Source: JASFHF01 sp050123335
GTDB taxonomy: Bacteria; Pseudomonadota; Gammaproteobacteria; UBA12402
DNA: 64,000 nt
Direction: 5' to 3'
Assembly: GCA_050123335.1 (NCBI GenBank)
Contig: JASFHH010000004.1
Coordinates: forward strand, 7,969 to 71,968
Below, piece after piece: positions 51,141 through 60,205 of the stretch; the first letter of the stretch is position 1; every line of letters starts with the position of its first letter. The notes under the pieces were generated by a model, which had not been told where the DNA came from, ran no database searches, and saw only the letters and a list, made by a program, of their open reading frames with translations. The position numbers and the translations under genes are program-made.

Positions 51141-52538
51141 TCATTTTTTCGGCGGCAAATCAGTAACTGTACCTTCAAAAACTTCTGCCGCCATCATGAT
51201 AGTTTCGGATAATGTTGGGTGCGGATGAATAGTTTTAGCAATATCTTTTGCGGTTAATCCGTTTTCTATTGCCAAAGCTAATTCACCAATTAAATTATCA
51301 GCCTGCAGACCTACAATTTCTGCACCAATAATTTTATCGCTAGATTTTTCAAACAATATTTTAGTTATACCTTGATTATAATCCATCGTTAGCGAACGTC
51401 CACATGCAGTCCAAGGAAATGTCCCCACCTCGTATTCAACACCCTGTTCTTTTGCTTCAGTTTCGGTTAAACCTACCCAACTAACTTCTGGATGAGTATA
51501 TGCTACCGACGGAATGCATTTATGTTCATAACTAACATCAAAGCCCGCAATAACTTCCGCAGCTACTCGACCTTCTGCAATAGCTTTGTGCGCCAGCATT
51601 GGATTACCTACAATATCACCTATGGCAAAAATATTTTTAATATTAGTGCGTTGCTGTTTATCAACTGCGATAAATCCACGCTCATCAACATTAACTCCCG
51701 CGTTTTCCGCGCCAATTGATTTGCCATTAGGTTTGCGACCGATGGCAGCCAAAATACGATCAAATCGCTGCGGCTCAGCTGAGCCGTGTTTACCTTCAAA
51801 AGTAACATATAAACCATCATCTTTGGCTTCAACTTTAGTAACTTTAGTTTCCAACCAAATATTTTTGCAACGTTTTTTAAGTGAACGTTGCAATGGTTTA
51901 ATAATATCAGGATCAGCTTGCGCTACAATCTGCGGTAACATTTCCACAATTGTAACTTCAGTTCCCAAAGTAGAATAAACTGTCGCCATTTCCAAACCAA
52001 TAATTCCGCCACCTAAAATCAGCATAGAACCTTTAGTTTCTTTTAACTCCAATGCACCTGTGGAATCAATAATGCGTGGATCATCTGGCAAAAATGGCAA
52101 ATTAACTGGCGAAGAACCTGCTGCAATAATTGCATGTTCAAAATTAATTATTTGTTCACCAACTTTGATTTGTTTATCTGAAACAAATTTTCCCTCACCA
52201 TGAATGACTTCAATCTTACGCATCTTAGCAAGCATTTTTAATCCGCCGGTTAATTTTGCGACAATACTGTCTTTATAACCACGAATTTTATCAATATCAA
52301 TTTTAGGCTCACCAAATTCAACTCCATGCTTTGCAACTTCACGTGCTTCATCAATAATATTTGTAATATGCAATAATGCTTTGGAAGGAATACAACCAAC
52401 ATTCAAACAAACCCCGCCTAAAGTATCACCCTGCTCAACTATAGTTACTTTTTTACCTAGATCTGCGGCACGAAAAGCTGCGGTATAACCACCAGGACCT
52501 GCACCTAAAACTAAAACTTCAGTTGTTATTTCTGTCAT
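51141..52538 (-). CDS. lpd: Dihydrolipoyl dehydrogenase
   Basis: A 465-residue flavoprotein disulphide reductase. FAD site GAGPGGYTAAFRAADLG at the N-terminus, redox pair GGVCLNVGCIP (C45 and C50 region), NAD site ILGGGIIGLEMATVYSTLG, second FAD motif FAIGDIVGNPMLAHKA, and the C-terminal His-Glu pair in HPHPTLSE. It reoxidises lipoyl groups of 2-oxoacid dehydrogenase or glycine-cleavage complexes. The E1/E2 genes of such a complex are not in this window; instead it follows the NfnAB-like genes after a palindromic repeat. Length is normal. Confidence 0.93.
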   Translation of the reverse strand: MTEITTEVLVLGAGPGGYTAAFRAADLGKKVTIVEQGDTLGGVCLNVGCIPSKALLHITNIIDEAREVAKHGVEFGEPKIDIDKIRGYKDSIVAKLTGGLKMLAKMRKIEVIHGEGKFVSDKQIKVGEQIINFEHAIIAAGSSPVNLPFLPDDPRIIDSTGALELKETKGSMLILGGGIIGLEMATVYSTLGTEVTIVEMLPQIVAQADPDIIKPLQRSLKKRCKNIWLETKVTKVEAKDDGLYVTFEGKHGSAEPQRFDRILAAIGRKPNGKSIGAENAGVNVDERGFIAVDKQQRTNIKNIFAIGDIVGNPMLAHKAIAEGRVAAEVIAGFDVSYEHKCIPSVAYTHPEVSWVGLTETEAKEQGVEYEVGTFPWTACGRSLTMDYNQGITKILFEKSSDKIIGAEIVGLQADNLIGELALAIENGLTAKDIAKTIHPHPTLSETIMMAAEVFEGTVTDLPPKK

Positions 52539-52554
52539 GTTATTTCCCCTTATG

Positions 52555-52638
52555 TCATTCCCGCGAAAGCGGGAATCCAGTGCTAATTAGTCTGTTACAT
52601 GCTGGATCCCGGATCAACAAGCTGGGTCCGGGATGACA
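52555..52638. repeat. Palindromic repeat, copy 2
   Basis: Left half-unit 52555-52581 (GTCATTCCCGCGAAAGCGGG...ATCCAG) and right half-unit 52603-52638 (CTGGATCCCGGATC...GGTCCGGGATGAC) are inverted relative to each other, each a hairpin on its own. Internal sequences of the halves differ from each other and from copy 1, but the GTCAT and ATCCAG ends are kept. It separates nfnB and lpd on the minus strand. Confidence 0.85.
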
Positions 52639-52644
52639 ACATTG

Positions 52645-54036
52645 TTACAGCAAATCTTCAATTATACTTTTCGCAGCAATTTTACCTGCTCCCATTGCAA
52701 GAATTACCGTTGCTGCGCCAGTTACAATATCACCACCAGCATAAACGTTTTTCTTGGAAGTTCTGCCGTCTTCTTCGTTTGCCACAATCGTACCCCACTT
52801 AGTGGTTTCAATATCCGGCGTAGTATGTGGAATTAACGGATTTGGTTTATTACCAATAGCATTAATTACCACATCACAATCAATAACAAATTCACTGCCT
52901 TCAATCGGAACCGGTCGACGTCGACCTGATTCATCTGGTTCACCTAACTGCATTTTGATACACTTGATGCCTTTTACAAAACCTTTATCATCGGTCAAAA
53001 TTTCAGTTGGATTACACAATAAATGAAATTCAATTCCCTCTTCTTTGGCATGATGAATTTCAGCATCTCTTGCCGGCATTTCTGCTTCGCTTCTGCGATA
53101 AACAACAATAGAATGATCAGCGCCCAAACGTAATGCAGTTCTAGCAGAATCCATCGCTACGTTTCCACCACCAACAGTTACAACTCTTTTACCGTGCATA
53201 ATTGGAGTGGTTGAATCTTCCAAATATGCTTTCATTAAATTACTGCGGGTTAAATATTCATTGGCTGAATAAACACCTATTGCATTTTCGCCCGGAATTT
53301 TCATAAATGCAGGCAAACCAGCTCCTGATCCTACAAAAATAGCATCAAAACCTTCTTCCTTCATTAACTCATCTACCGTTGCAGTTCGCCCAACTACAAA
53401 ATCTTTAACAATTTTTACGCCTAATTTCTCTAAATAATTAATTTCTTTTTTAACAATTTCTTTTGGTAAACGAAATTCAGGAATACCGTAAACTAAAACA
53501 CCACCAGCTTCGTGCAATGCTTCAAATACCGTAACTTCAAATCCCTCTTTCGCAAGTTCACCAGCCAAAGTTAAACCAGCAGGACCGGAACCAACCACAC
53601 CAATTTTTTTACCGTTTTTTGGCTTAATTTCTGGAATTTTGATTTCCGCATTATTACGTTCCCAATCAGCAGCAAAACGCTCTAAATTGCCAATTGCAAT
53701 CGGTTCGCCTTTTTTGCCTAACACACATTTAATTTCACATTGTGTTTCTTGCGGACAAACTCGACCGCAAACTGCAGGCAACGCATTGGTTTCTTTTAAC
53801 TTACGTGCTGCTGCCGCAAAATCACCATCAGCAATTAATTTAATAAATTCAGGAATTTTCACATGTACCGGACAACCAGTAACACACAATGGATTTTTAC
53901 ATTGAATACAGCGTTTGGCTTCTTTAATTGCTTCTTCTTCAGAATAACCAAATGGCACTTCTTCAAAATTTTTTGCACGAACTTTTGGTTCTTGTTCACG
54001 CATCGAAACTTTTTTAAATCTATCTTCGGTATTCAT
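52645..54036 (-). CDS. NfnB/GltD-like FAD- and Fe-S-dependent oxidoreductase
   Basis: A 463-residue protein homologous to glutamate synthase small subunit. N-terminal Cys clusters CIQCKNPLCVTGC and CGRVCPQETQCEIKC bind two [4Fe-4S] clusters, followed by FAD site GSGPAGLTLAGELA and NAD(P) site VGGGNVAMDSARTALRLG. The start overlaps the upstream NfnA-like stop by one base (TAATG). A GltD-like protein paired with this partner is the NfnAB arrangement, which couples NADH, NADPH and ferredoxin in anaerobes. A sulphide-dehydrogenase-like role (SudAB) is an alternative; glutamate synthase is unlikely without a large subunit. Confidence 0.85.
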   Translation of the reverse strand: MNTEDRFKKVSMREQEPKVRAKNFEEVPFGYSEEEAIKEAKRCIQCKNPLCVTGCPVHVKIPEFIKLIADGDFAAAARKLKETNALPAVCGRVCPQETQCEIKCVLGKKGEPIAIGNLERFAADWERNNAEIKIPEIKPKNGKKIGVVGSGPAGLTLAGELAKEGFEVTVFEALHEAGGVLVYGIPEFRLPKEIVKKEINYLEKLGVKIVKDFVVGRTATVDELMKEEGFDAIFVGSGAGLPAFMKIPGENAIGVYSANEYLTRSNLMKAYLEDSTTPIMHGKRVVTVGGGNVAMDSARTALRLGADHSIVVYRRSEAEMPARDAEIHHAKEEGIEFHLLCNPTEILTDDKGFVKGIKCIKMQLGEPDESGRRRPVPIEGSEFVIDCDVVINAIGNKPNPLIPHTTPDIETTKWGTIVANEEDGRTSKKNVYAGGDIVTGAATVILAMGAGKIAAKSIIEDLL

Positions 54037-54890
54037 TATTTTTCTCCTTTCTTAATTTCATCAGTTAACTTGCAATGATGTTTTTCGCGCTCATGTCGCT
54101 CGAATGCAGTATAACTGCCAAGCCGTGTAATTAATTCATTCCAATCAACCCCCGATGCATCAAATTCCGGCCCGTCCACACAAGCAAATTTAGTCTCGCC
54201 ATGCACGCTAATACGACAACCACCACACATTCCAGTGCCATCAATCATAATTGGATTAAGTGAAACTACTGTGTTAATTCCAGCTTTTACGGTTAATTGT
54301 GAAGTGACTTTCATCATAATTGGCGGACCAATCACTACTGCAAAATCAAATTTATCTCCTTCAGCAATCAACTTATTAAACACATCAGAAACAAACCCAT
54401 GCTGACCTTTGGTGCCATCATCAGTTGCAATAAACAAACGATTACTTGCTGCTTGCATATCATCTTCTAAAATTAATAAATCAGCGCTACGCGCACCGAT
54501 AATTGTAGTAACATCATTACCAGCTTCTTTTAAGGCACACACAATTGGATACAGTGGTGCAATTCCAACTCCGCCACCAATACATAAGCATTTACCGAAT
54601 TTTTCAATATGCGTTGGCTTACCTAATGGACCAACTAAATCGGCCACTGAATCACCTTCATTTAGTTTTGCAAGCTCCGCTGTAGTATAACCAACTACCT
54701 GCACAATAATTTCAATCCAACCTTCATCTGCATTACCATTAGCGATAGTTAATGGGATACGTTCACCATCTTCGCTGACCCGCAGAATGATAAACTGACC
54801 TGCTTTGCGCTTTTTGGCTATTCTTGGCGCTTCTAATCTAAAACGCCAAATACTCTCGCTAAGTTGTTCTTTTTTAAGAATTTTACTCAT
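54036..54890 (-). CDS. NfnA/SudB-like ferredoxin-NADP reductase subunit
   Basis: A 284-residue FAD/NAD(P)-binding oxidoreductase of the dihydroorotate-dehydrogenase-electron-transfer (PyrK) type. Flavin motif is RIPLTIANGNADEGWIEI, nucleotide loop is CIGGGVGIAPLYPIVCALKEAGN, and a C-terminal Cys set DGTGMCGGCRI with a later FACVDGPEFD binds a [2Fe-2S] cluster. It is translationally coupled to the GltD-like gene by a one-base overlap and lies 23 bases after murF. The pair probably transfers electrons between NAD(P)H and ferredoxin. Confidence 0.86.
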   Translation of the reverse strand: MSKILKKEQLSESIWRFRLEAPRIAKKRKAGQFIILRVSEDGERIPLTIANGNADEGWIEIIVQVVGYTTAELAKLNEGDSVADLVGPLGKPTHIEKFGKCLCIGGGVGIAPLYPIVCALKEAGNDVTTIIGARSADLLILEDDMQAASNRLFIATDDGTKGQHGFVSDVFNKLIAEGDKFDFAVVIGPPIMMKVTSQLTVKAGINTVVSLNPIMIDGTGMCGGCRISVHGETKFACVDGPEFDASGVDWNELITRLGSYTAFERHEREKHHCKLTDEIKKGEK

Positions 54891-54913
54891 ATTATTTTAC
54901 TCCGTATTGTGTA

Positions 54914-56308
54914 TTATACTTGCAAAATTTTCGTTACTATTTCTTCCAGCTTCATTGACCTAGAACCTTTTACCAAAATAGTCGTATCTTTGGCAAGAAG
55001 AGTTTGTAAATATCTAACTAAATCTTCTTTGTTTGCAAAATGCTGTGCTTTTGCACCAAATGCAAGCGCAAAATGCTTAGTTAATTCTCCAATAACCAAA
55101 GCTTCATCAACTCCTGCTTTTTTAGCATATTCTCCAGCTTCTGCATGCAAATCTTCTGCATTTATACTCAATTCTTGCATATCTCCCAAAACCAAAATTT
55201 TTCTGCCAGGATATGTAACTAAAACATCAACAGCTGCTTGCAATGATGCGGGATTAGCATTGTAACAATCGTTTAAAATTTGTGCACCTTGTTTTGTTTG
55301 TACAATTTGTAACCGTTTTTCTTCAGCACTAACTGCTTCAAGACCTTTTTTAATATTAAACAATGAAATTCCTGATGCTAAACAAGCAGTTGCAGCAGCA
55401 AGTGCATTTAATACATTATGTTTTCCAAGCAATGGTAAAGTAATTTCTATCTCATCGCTATTAGTTCTTAAAATAAATTCTGACGAATTTTGATTTAAAT
55501 TCAAATTTTTAGCCATTACATTTGAAGAGTTTTCTAAAGAAAATGACATAATATTATGATTACCAGCATGTTTTTCCCAAAACTCATAACATTGATCGTC
55601 AGCATTTAAAACTGCACAAGATTGCTGGTATTTATTACTTTCGAGTCCTGCAAAAATTTCAGCTTTTGCACGAGCAACACCATCTAAATCGCCTACTCCT
55701 TCTAAATGGCACGGCAAAGCATTGGAAATAATCGCAATATTGGGCCGCACCATCTTAGTCAAATATTCAATTTCACCAAAATGACTCATACCCATCTCGA
55801 GTGCGGCATACCGATGCTGCTTACCTAACTTAAACAGGTTAAGCGGAACTCCTATATGATTATTAAAACTACTATGTGCAACTAAAACTTGCTCAGGCGA
55901 ACAAGCAGCACGTAAAATCGCGCCCAACATATTTTTAATCGTAGTTTTGCCATTACTGCCGGTCACTGCAATAATTGGTAATTCAAATTGGTTACGCCAA
56001 TAAGTGGCTATTTGACCTAAGGCTTTGACGGTATCCGGCACTTTCCACGTCAAAAAGGTGTCAGACACCACAGGTGTCTGACACCCCTCATTGACCAAAA
56101 CTGCAGCCGCACCCTTTTCGATCGCCTGCGGAACAAATTTAGCGCCATCAATACCCTGCTCTCCCAGCAAACCAACGAATAAATTGCCCTTTTCTAAGGT
56201 GCGCGTATCAGTGCTGACGCCATGAAACCTTCTGTTGTCATCCCGCGACTTGATCGCGGGATCCAGTGATAAAATTTTCGATAACTGCTCAAACGTTAAT
56301 TGAATCAT
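54914..56308 (-). CDS. murF: UDP-MurNAc-tripeptide D-alanyl-D-alanine ligase MurF
   Basis: A 464-residue Mur ligase that adds D-Ala-D-Ala in the cytoplasmic steps of peptidoglycan synthesis. The N-terminal domain has GVSTDTRTLEKGNLFVGL and the ATP loop TGSNGKTTIKNML (about 115), followed by ALEMGMSHFGEI and NDCYNANPAS in the C-terminal domain. Two palindromic insertions are read in frame within the N-terminal domain: residues LDPAIKSRDDN (about 14-24) and NEGCQTPVVSDTF (about 73-85), both where other MurF proteins have shorter loops. Length remains near normal. It heads the murF-nfnA-nfnB-lpd cluster. Confidence 0.93.
   Translation of the reverse strand: MIQLTFEQLSKILSLDPAIKSRDDNRRFHGVSTDTRTLEKGNLFVGLLGEQGIDGAKFVPQAIEKGAAAVLVNEGCQTPVVSDTFLTWKVPDTVKALGQIATYWRNQFELPIIAVTGSNGKTTIKNMLGAILRAACSPEQVLVAHSSFNNHIGVPLNLFKLGKQHRYAALEMGMSHFGEIEYLTKMVRPNIAIISNALPCHLEGVGDLDGVARAKAEIFAGLESNKYQQSCAVLNADDQCYEFWEKHAGNHNIMSFSLENSSNVMAKNLNLNQNSSEFILRTNSDEIEITLPLLGKHNVLNALAAATACLASGISLFNIKKGLEAVSAEEKRLQIVQTKQGAQILNDCYNANPASLQAAVDVLVTYPGRKILVLGDMQELSINAEDLHAEAGEYAKKAGVDEALVIGELTKHFALAFGAKAQHFANKEDLVRYLQTLLAKDTTILVKGSRSMKLEEIVTKILQV
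56057..56085. repeat. 13-bp inverted repeat inside murF
   Basis: GGTGTCAGACACC (56057-56069) and GGTGTCTGACACC (56073-56085) flank ACA. Each arm is itself a palindrome. The repeat encodes part of CQTPVVSDTF in MurF. GGTGTCTGACACC-type palindromes are known dispersed repeats in many bacteria. Confidence 0.75.
56237..56266. repeat. Palindromic repeat, half copy 3, inside murF
   Basis: GTCATCCCGCGACTTGATCG with CGGGATCCAG is one half-unit of the family seen at 7884, 52555 and 61549. It lies 43 to 72 bases into the murF coding sequence and is read in frame on the minus strand as LDPAIKSRDD. Confidence 0.88.
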
Positions 56309-56396
56309 AAACGCGATTATAACAAATGATTGCTCACAAAGGCACCATTTTAAACGAACAATCTTGCTGCAAGTATTAATTCAATTTTATTGATGG

Positions 56397-57749
56397 CTAA
56401 ATTTTGCAACTTATTTGTTGTTGTTTTAATTCATTCTTAATTTTATCAAACTTGGTTTTTAAATTCTTAAAATAACTACTTTTCTTAACTATGAAAATTT
56501 TGTTACTACTATTAACCTCATCAAATATAATATTGTTTAAAAATACAAACTTATCATCGTTCGTATTAATAGTCTCGAGTTTGCGTTTTACGGCATTAAA
56601 AAGAGAGTTTCGAATCTTTCCAACAGTTGAAGTGTTAGATTTCGAATTCAAAGCATATTTATATATTCTTTTTACAAAATCATCTTTCAAATTAAGATGT
56701 CCTGTTTTTGTTAAACTTACTTGTAGTAAATTAGTAAGATATTTCCAGTTTGTTTTTTGCCAAAATTCAGGAAGTGTGTTAACAAGACTATTTCTTTCTC
56801 TACTAACAATTTTATCAGTTTTCTGAAAAAAAATAGAAATTTTTGATGGAAGATTTTTACCATTCTCCTTTTTCTTGATAAAAAAAGCAAATGGAATAAT
56901 ATCGTTCTTAATAACATCTAAAGGTATTCCAACCTGTTGCAAGCATCTCATAACAAGAAGTACTGTCGTCATTTGAGCGTTTACTTTTTTTACAAAAAGT
57001 TCATCAGAAGTAATTTCTTGTCTTAACTTTTGTGCTTTTTGTTTAGATAATTTATTAACCAAAGTATTTCTAGTATTTACAGTTTTTATGTAAAGATCCA
57101 ATTCCTTGAGACGTTTTTTATCCTTAGGCACTTGTGATGGAAATTTTTTATCAACAAATTTCATTAATTCTTGTAGTTTTATTTTTTCTGTATTCAGCTT
57201 TTTCAAATCTTCAACAGGTATTGTGCCTTGCGTTAAGAAAAAGTTTATTGTTATTCCTTGTCTGTGTTTTAGGTGGGTACAATATTTATCTTTATGGGCT
57301 GTTATTTTCCCATTTTCATATGACCTCCCTTCTTCAATCAAAAAAACTCTTACCATTGTCAACAATTTTTTAGCACTTGCTAGTTGCTGCAAGGTGGTAC
57401 TGGTATCAAATTTCATTTCTTTCATGTTATTTAATTTTTTGTTTTGAGATTGCCCCTCACCAATAACATACTTTTCAGAAATAGGATCAGAATAGAATTC
57501 ATCTTCAGGAACAGAAGATTGCGGCACACAATAATCATTTGATTCATCAGGATTAGAGATCGTATACAAAGTGAATTTTTTTGGATGTTTGATATTTTCA
57601 CTACGACTGTATGTCTTTATTGTAAAGTAACCTGATGCATCGTTTTTTTTCACTACATCTTCCAGCATATTCTTTAACTTCAAAAACTCATCCCGAATTT
57701 CAACACATATAGCCAACTCAAACCCTTGCTTAAACTCTTTATTAAACAT
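56397..57749 (-). CDS. Unknown protein behind a PmrA-like promoter (450 aa)
   Basis: A hydrophilic 450-residue protein, GAGG seven bases before the ATG. Helical Lys-rich segments dominate (KKLNTEKIKLQELMKFVDKK, LVNKLSKQKAQKLRQEI); a charged acidic segment lies about 60-95. No domain, signal peptide or membrane segment is recognised. The promoter carries the same tandem box and spacing as the unknown gene at 339, so the two may be co-regulated effector genes. It is isolated from murF by 88 bases. Confidence 0.6.
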   Translation of the reverse strand: MFNKEFKQGFELAICVEIRDEFLKLKNMLEDVVKKNDASGYFTIKTYSRSENIKHPKKFTLYTISNPDESNDYCVPQSSVPEDEFYSDPISEKYVIGEGQSQNKKLNNMKEMKFDTSTTLQQLASAKKLLTMVRVFLIEEGRSYENGKITAHKDKYCTHLKHRQGITINFFLTQGTIPVEDLKKLNTEKIKLQELMKFVDKKFPSQVPKDKKRLKELDLYIKTVNTRNTLVNKLSKQKAQKLRQEITSDELFVKKVNAQMTTVLLVMRCLQQVGIPLDVIKNDIIPFAFFIKKKENGKNLPSKISIFFQKTDKIVSRERNSLVNTLPEFWQKTNWKYLTNLLQVSLTKTGHLNLKDDFVKRIYKYALNSKSNTSTVGKIRNSLFNAVKRKLETINTNDDKFVFLNNIIFDEVNSSNKIFIVKKSSYFKNLKTKFDKIKNELKQQQISCKI

Positions 57750-57877
57750 AACATTTACCTCTTGTTTTTTAGTTTGAATTTCATCACCACTTCAATTCTC
57801 ACAGAATTGTGTCTGCGGTTTGCTGGTGTTTCTTCGGATGATATTTTCTGCTTATCAGAAAACATAATCATTAACTG

Positions 57878-57910
57878 TATATAGCAAACGATTCTTAAGG
57901 TTTTCTTAAG
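57878..57910 (-). promoter_or_regulatory. PmrA-like tandem box and -10 for the gene ending at 57749
   Basis: On the minus strand CTTAAGAAAAC (57910-57900) and CTTAAGAATCG (57899-57889) are adjacent 11-bp half-sites, followed after five bases by TATATA (57883-57878). The second half-site shares TTAAGAATCG with the box at 237-247, and the 5-base gap to the -10 is the same. About 130 bases of leader separate it from the ATG. Confidence 0.5.
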
Positions 57911-58035
57911 CAGGGATTATTTAACAGAGGAATTCCAAGGTAATTTTTCTAAAATAATATGAAAATCAACAATTTATAATTAAAAAAACAGTATTTATTT
58001 AACCAAATTTTTATGTCTTTTTTTCTTGACCATAA

Positions 58036-59763
58036 CTAAACCGGCTCCAAGTGCTGTACCAATAACTGCAACTTATAATCACCAAGATATTCATTAATTC
58101 GCAACCGATAAGCAGCATGTATGTATTGGCAATCCGCATTTGGCCATGCTTTGGTATCGATATTGAATGCAATCGCATCAATGTAACGGGAATTAAATTC
58201 TAAACGTAATTTTAAGTGTGAACCCCCTACAATTCGCTGCTCTAATACACGAAATTTGTTATCAAACAGTGGCTCATCAAACCCACAACCCCACGGAGCT
58301 GATGCACTTAATAGTTGCGCCAATTCCATTGAAAAATCATCAACACCAAGCTCTCCATCACTAATTAATTTATATTGTAAATTTTCTGAGCTAAGATACT
58401 TATGCACCGTTTGATCAAACACTTGTGAAAACTTAGTAAAATTACAAGGCTCAATAGTCACACCTGCAGCTTGTGCATGCCCACCAAATTTAACCAATAA
58501 CTCAGGATGATTTAACGCTATTTCATCTAATACTTCACGTATATGCAACCCAGGGATCGATCGTGCCGAACCTTTAAGCTGTTCTTTTTCATCCAAAGTA
58601 AATACAATCACCGGACGATATAAACGTTCTTTAACTCTTGAGGCTAAAACTCCAACAACTCCTTGATGCCATTTTTCATTTAACAAACATATGCCTATCG
58701 GCAAATCTTGCTTATCGTTTAAATGACAATCTTCCAAAATAGTCAATGCTTCTCGCTGCATCTTTTTATCAATGCTGCGTCGTTCGTTATTTAAAGAAGT
58801 TAACTGCTTTGCCATTTGCAAAGCATCATATTTATTTTTAGTTAATAAACAAGCAACTCCTAATGACATATCTTCCAAGCGTCCAGCCGCATTTAAACGC
58901 GGGCATACCAAATAACTTAAATCACTGGTAGTTAAATTAGCTTGGTCACAATTAGTAAATTGCAACAATGCATCTATTCCTGCACAACATTTTCCTGCCT
59001 GGATTCTACGTAAGCCTTGATATACTAAAATACGATTATTATGATCTAAAGTTACTACATCTGCTACTGTACCTAAGGCTACCAAATCCAAATGATCTGC
59101 TAAATTAGGTTCACGAATATTTTGCAAAATAAACCAACTTTCTTCGCGCAATTTAGCACGTAATGCTAACAACAAATAAAACGCAACCCCAACACCTGCA
59201 AGATTTTTACTTGAAAATTGGTCATTTGGTTGATTAGGATTAATAATTGCAACAGCATCAGGTAACTTGCTGCCAGCTAAATGATGATCGGTAACAATTA
59301 CATCTATATCAAATTGCCGAGCTTTATTCACTCCTTCAACATTTGCAATACCGTTATCAACTGTAATAATTAAATGTGGATTATGCTGCGTCGCCAGTTC
59401 AACAATTTTGGGAGTCAGACCATAACCATGAGTAAAACGATCTGGAATTAAATATTCAACATTTTCAGCGCCAAACTCACGCAGTACTTTGATCATTAAC
59501 GCAGCACTAGTTGCGCCATCAACATCATAATCACCAACAACCAAAATTCTCTGCTGCTGTTGTAATGCCTGATATAACCGCATCACAGCTTTATCAATAT
59601 CGCGCAATTGATGATATGGTAATAAATTTTTCAGTTCTGTTTCTAATTGTTTTGCAGATTTAATTCCACGATTGGCATAAACTTGACGTAAAATAGGATG
59701 CAACTCAAGTTGCTGTAATTTAGCATCAATTGGCTCAGCTGTTCTGATAATCAGTGGTTTCAT
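58036..59763 (-). CDS. recJ: Single-stranded-DNA exonuclease RecJ
   Basis: The ATG at 59763 (MKPLIIRT) gives a 575-residue protein of normal RecJ length; the frame is open further upstream but that part overlaps the TM2-like gene. DHH-family motifs are in order: VVGDYDVDGATSAALM (motif I), HGYGLTPK, VDNGIANVEGV, VTDHHLAGSKLP (the DHH signature), and the DHHA1 end GGHAQAAGVTIE. RecJ degrades single-stranded DNA 5' to 3' in recombination and mismatch repair, with Mn2+ or Mg2+. A TM2-like gene lies 13 bases upstream. Confidence 0.94.
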   Translation of the reverse strand: MKPLIIRTAEPIDAKLQQLELHPILRQVYANRGIKSAKQLETELKNLLPYHQLRDIDKAVMRLYQALQQQQRILVVGDYDVDGATSAALMIKVLREFGAENVEYLIPDRFTHGYGLTPKIVELATQHNPHLIITVDNGIANVEGVNKARQFDIDVIVTDHHLAGSKLPDAVAIINPNQPNDQFSSKNLAGVGVAFYLLLALRAKLREESWFILQNIREPNLADHLDLVALGTVADVVTLDHNNRILVYQGLRRIQAGKCCAGIDALLQFTNCDQANLTTSDLSYLVCPRLNAAGRLEDMSLGVACLLTKNKYDALQMAKQLTSLNNERRSIDKKMQREALTILEDCHLNDKQDLPIGICLLNEKWHQGVVGVLASRVKERLYRPVIVFTLDEKEQLKGSARSIPGLHIREVLDEIALNHPELLVKFGGHAQAAGVTIEPCNFTKFSQVFDQTVHKYLSSENLQYKLISDGELGVDDFSMELAQLLSASAPWGCGFDEPLFDNKFRVLEQRIVGGSHLKLRLEFNSRYIDAIAFNIDTKAWPNADCQYIHAAYRLRINEYLGDYKLQLLVQHLEPV

Positions 59764-59776
59764 TTTTACAATTATT

Positions 59777-60025
59777 TTAAAGCTTATTATGTTTTGTACA
59801 TACAAACACTGACCAATATGGTCCAATAAACCATAGTAACAAAAATAGCAGATTTCCAATTTTTGGAACAAAAACAACCCCAATCATTAAAATTGTCATG
59901 ATTACTCCGCTCCAAAAACCGGCATAAAGCAAACCAACCGGTCCTAAGAATAAACTCAAAAGAATAGCCGCCATAAAGCTTTTTTGTGGTTTTACAATTA
60001 AACAGTTGCAGTTTTGATTTTCCAT
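59777..60025 (-). CDS. TM2-like small membrane protein
   Basis: An 82-residue protein with three hydrophobic segments. KSFMAAILLSLFLGPVGLLYAGFWSG is the TM2-like pattern (two helices joined by a Gly-Pro turn; given here in the first 20 as KSFMAAILLSLFLGPVGLLY). The N-terminus has a CNC motif. GAGGAGC precedes the start. It lies 13 bases before recJ, so they may be co-transcribed. The function is unknown. Confidence 0.7.
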   Translation of the reverse strand: MENQNCNCLIVKPQKSFMAAILLSLFLGPVGLLYAGFWSGVIMTILMIGVVFVPKIGNLLFLLLWFIGPYWSVFVCTKHNKL

Positions 60026-60118
60026 GTTAGCTCCTCCGATTGATTGTAATATATCATGGTTTTGGGGGTTAACTCAAACTTCTTGTCTAGATCATCAGTT
60101 TTTATCTAGCATCTCAGG

Positions 60119-60185
60119 GGGACGGGTCTTTACATGATTACAAAGCAACAAACAAGGCAATTGTAATTATGTAAAGACCCGTCCC
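60119..60185. terminator. 25-bp hairpin after the CorC/HlyC gene
   Basis: GGGACGGGTCTTTACAT at 60119-60135 extended to 60143 pairs with 60161-60185 over 25 bases with a single G-U-type mismatch, around a 17-base loop. It is GC-rich and 20 bases past the stop of the minus-strand gene at 60206. There is no T run, so it may be a repeat element reused as a terminator; TAAAGACCCGT also occurs near 49049. Confidence 0.65.
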
Positions 60186-60205
60186 GTCTACACCCTTAAT
60201 TCCAA

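Noticed and set aside
59764..59883. N-terminal extension of RecJ
   Set aside because: It overlaps the TM2-like gene in another frame and gives a non-conserved start.
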